The position numbers were made by a program, and so were the translations under genes. Positions 63,496 through 64,000 of a DNA stretch of 64,000 nt are shown here, piece after piece. The stretch spans positions 242,876-306,875 of the forward strand of contig NZ_KE384556.1 in the NCBI RefSeq assembly GCF_000426705.1. Direction: 5' to 3'. This DNA comes from Spirochaeta cellobiosiphila DSM 17781. Its GTDB lineage: Bacteria; Spirochaetota; Spirochaetia; DSM-17781. Position 1 is the stretch's first letter. Each line of letters begins with the position of its first letter. The notes under the pieces were generated by a model. That model worked only from the letters and a program-made list of their open reading frames with translations, did not search any database and was not told where the DNA came from.

Positions 63496-64000
63496 TTAAT
63501 GTAAGTTTTCTTTTGTAATTATATCAACAGGGAGAAGAACCTTATCATCAATATGTTGCTTAAGACCTTGACTTCGGTGCATATTCTGAAGAGCAAAAAT
63601 AGCTTGAACAGCAGGGCGTTGTGATAAAATAAACTCTATCCTACCATCTTTTAACATCTGCTTGTTACTCTCAACAACATCATAACCAACAACCTTAATC
63701 TCTTTATATCCTAAAGCTTCACAAGCAGAAACATATAAATGTGTAGTGGCATTAGGAACAAAAAGACCAGGCTGTTCGTGACTAGGGTTTCTAAAAAAGG
63801 GTTCAATCAAGAGCTGAGCATCTTTTAAGTTATCCGTATCAGAGCCAATAACAGAAAACACTCTTTTATCCGGATTTTTAGTAAAAAATTGACAAAATCC
63901 ATTTATTCGTTCTTTTAGGTGATTATCCTTTTCAGATATGTCTACCACTATCACATGAGCCTTTTCATCAATAAGCAAATGCAATAAACGACCAGCAAGT
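63496..64000 (-). CDS. LacI-family regulator, C-terminal part (runs off the window)
   Basis: The frame is open to the right edge (LAGRLLHLLIDEKAHVIVVD at its visible start, split as read) and covers 167 codons before the stop. AGRLL is a typical LacI-family effector-domain motif. Later parts match that fold, with KVVGYDVVESNKQMLKDGRIEFILSQRPAVQAIFAL being the conserved domain-2 hinge region (split in two here). The DNA-binding domain lies outside the window. Its position immediately upstream of the ChvE-GguAB operon, same strand, suggests it controls that operon. Confidence 0.85.
   Translation of the reverse strand, partial: LAGRLLHLLIDEKAHVIVVDISEKDNHLKERINGFCQFFTKNPDKRVFSVIGSDTDNLKDAQLLIEPFFRNPSHEQPGLFVPNATTHLYVSACEALGYKEIKVVGYDVVESNKQMLKDGRIEFILSQRPAVQAIFALQNMHRSQGLKQHIDDKVLLPVDIITKENLH

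Overview
The window is about 64 kb of AT-rich bacterial DNA with strong Shine-Dalgarno sites and tight, coupled operons. It most likely comes from a free-living, plant-polysaccharide-degrading spirochaete (Spirochaeta/Oceanispirochaeta-like). The reasons are non-lipoprotein sugar-binding proteins whose signal peptides end in the A-N-G-x-x-E style often seen in that group, a Gld-like ABC cluster with a DUF4340 partner, and many CUT1/CUT2 sugar importers. This is inference: no rRNA or phylogenetic marker is present, and a Gram-positive-like gene stock (LplABC/YteR relatives) is also visible. I see no CRISPR array, insertion sequence, phage or replication origin.

Layout. 1-4.7 kb is housekeeping: a partial gene, an M20 peptidase coupled to a secreted trypsin-like protease, gpsA and tRNA-Cys. 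4.7-10.4 kb is an arabino-oligosaccharide operon: an HTH regulator with a beta-rich tail, a GH51 arabinofuranosidase, and a CUT1 transporter. 10.6-15.8 kb holds a soluble PAS chemoreceptor, a single-TM protein, a sugar isomerase/epimerase-like protein and an ABC exporter. 15.8-25.7 kb is galacturonate/pectate catabolism: LacI regulator, uxaC, uxaA, uxaB, kduD, kduI, a GH28 exopolygalacturonase-like enzyme and an AraC regulator. 25.8-30.5 kb is a Gld-type ABC transporter with two auxiliary proteins. 30.4-46.4 kb is a second pectin/rhamnogalacturonan and ester-removal region: CE8 pectin methylesterase, an ankyrin-GH43 fusion, GH105, GH43, a membrane AraC sensor, an LplABC-like transporter, and three esterases with a Gfo/Idh/MocA oxidoreductase. 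46.4-51.2 kb is a surface-glycan module: GtrA, a GT-C-like protein, an FdtA-like cupin, a GT2 enzyme and a DegT aminotransferase. 51.3-55.5 kb is an ECF vitamin transporter operon with a PurM-like kinase candidate, best read as alpha-ribazole (cobalamin lower ligand) salvage, plus a PanE-like reductase. 55.6-64 kb holds gnd, a fructuronate-reductase-like SDR, glycerate kinase, a ChvE-GguAB-like CUT2 sugar transporter and a partial LacI regulator.

How it works together. Imported pectin fragments appear to be trimmed inside the cell, since none of the glycosidases or the pectin esterase shows a signal peptide. Galacturonate then enters UxaC-UxaB-UxaA, and unsaturated uronates enter KduI-KduD; both lead to 2-keto-3-deoxygluconate, whose kinase and aldolase are not in the window. 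The uxaBAC-lacI promoter carries two identical perfect palindromes, one covering the -10 region.

The most unusual items are the ankyrin-GH43 fusion, the ECF operon with a fused and catalytically asymmetric ATPase, and a gtr-like glycan-modification cluster that also carries amino-sugar synthesis genes.
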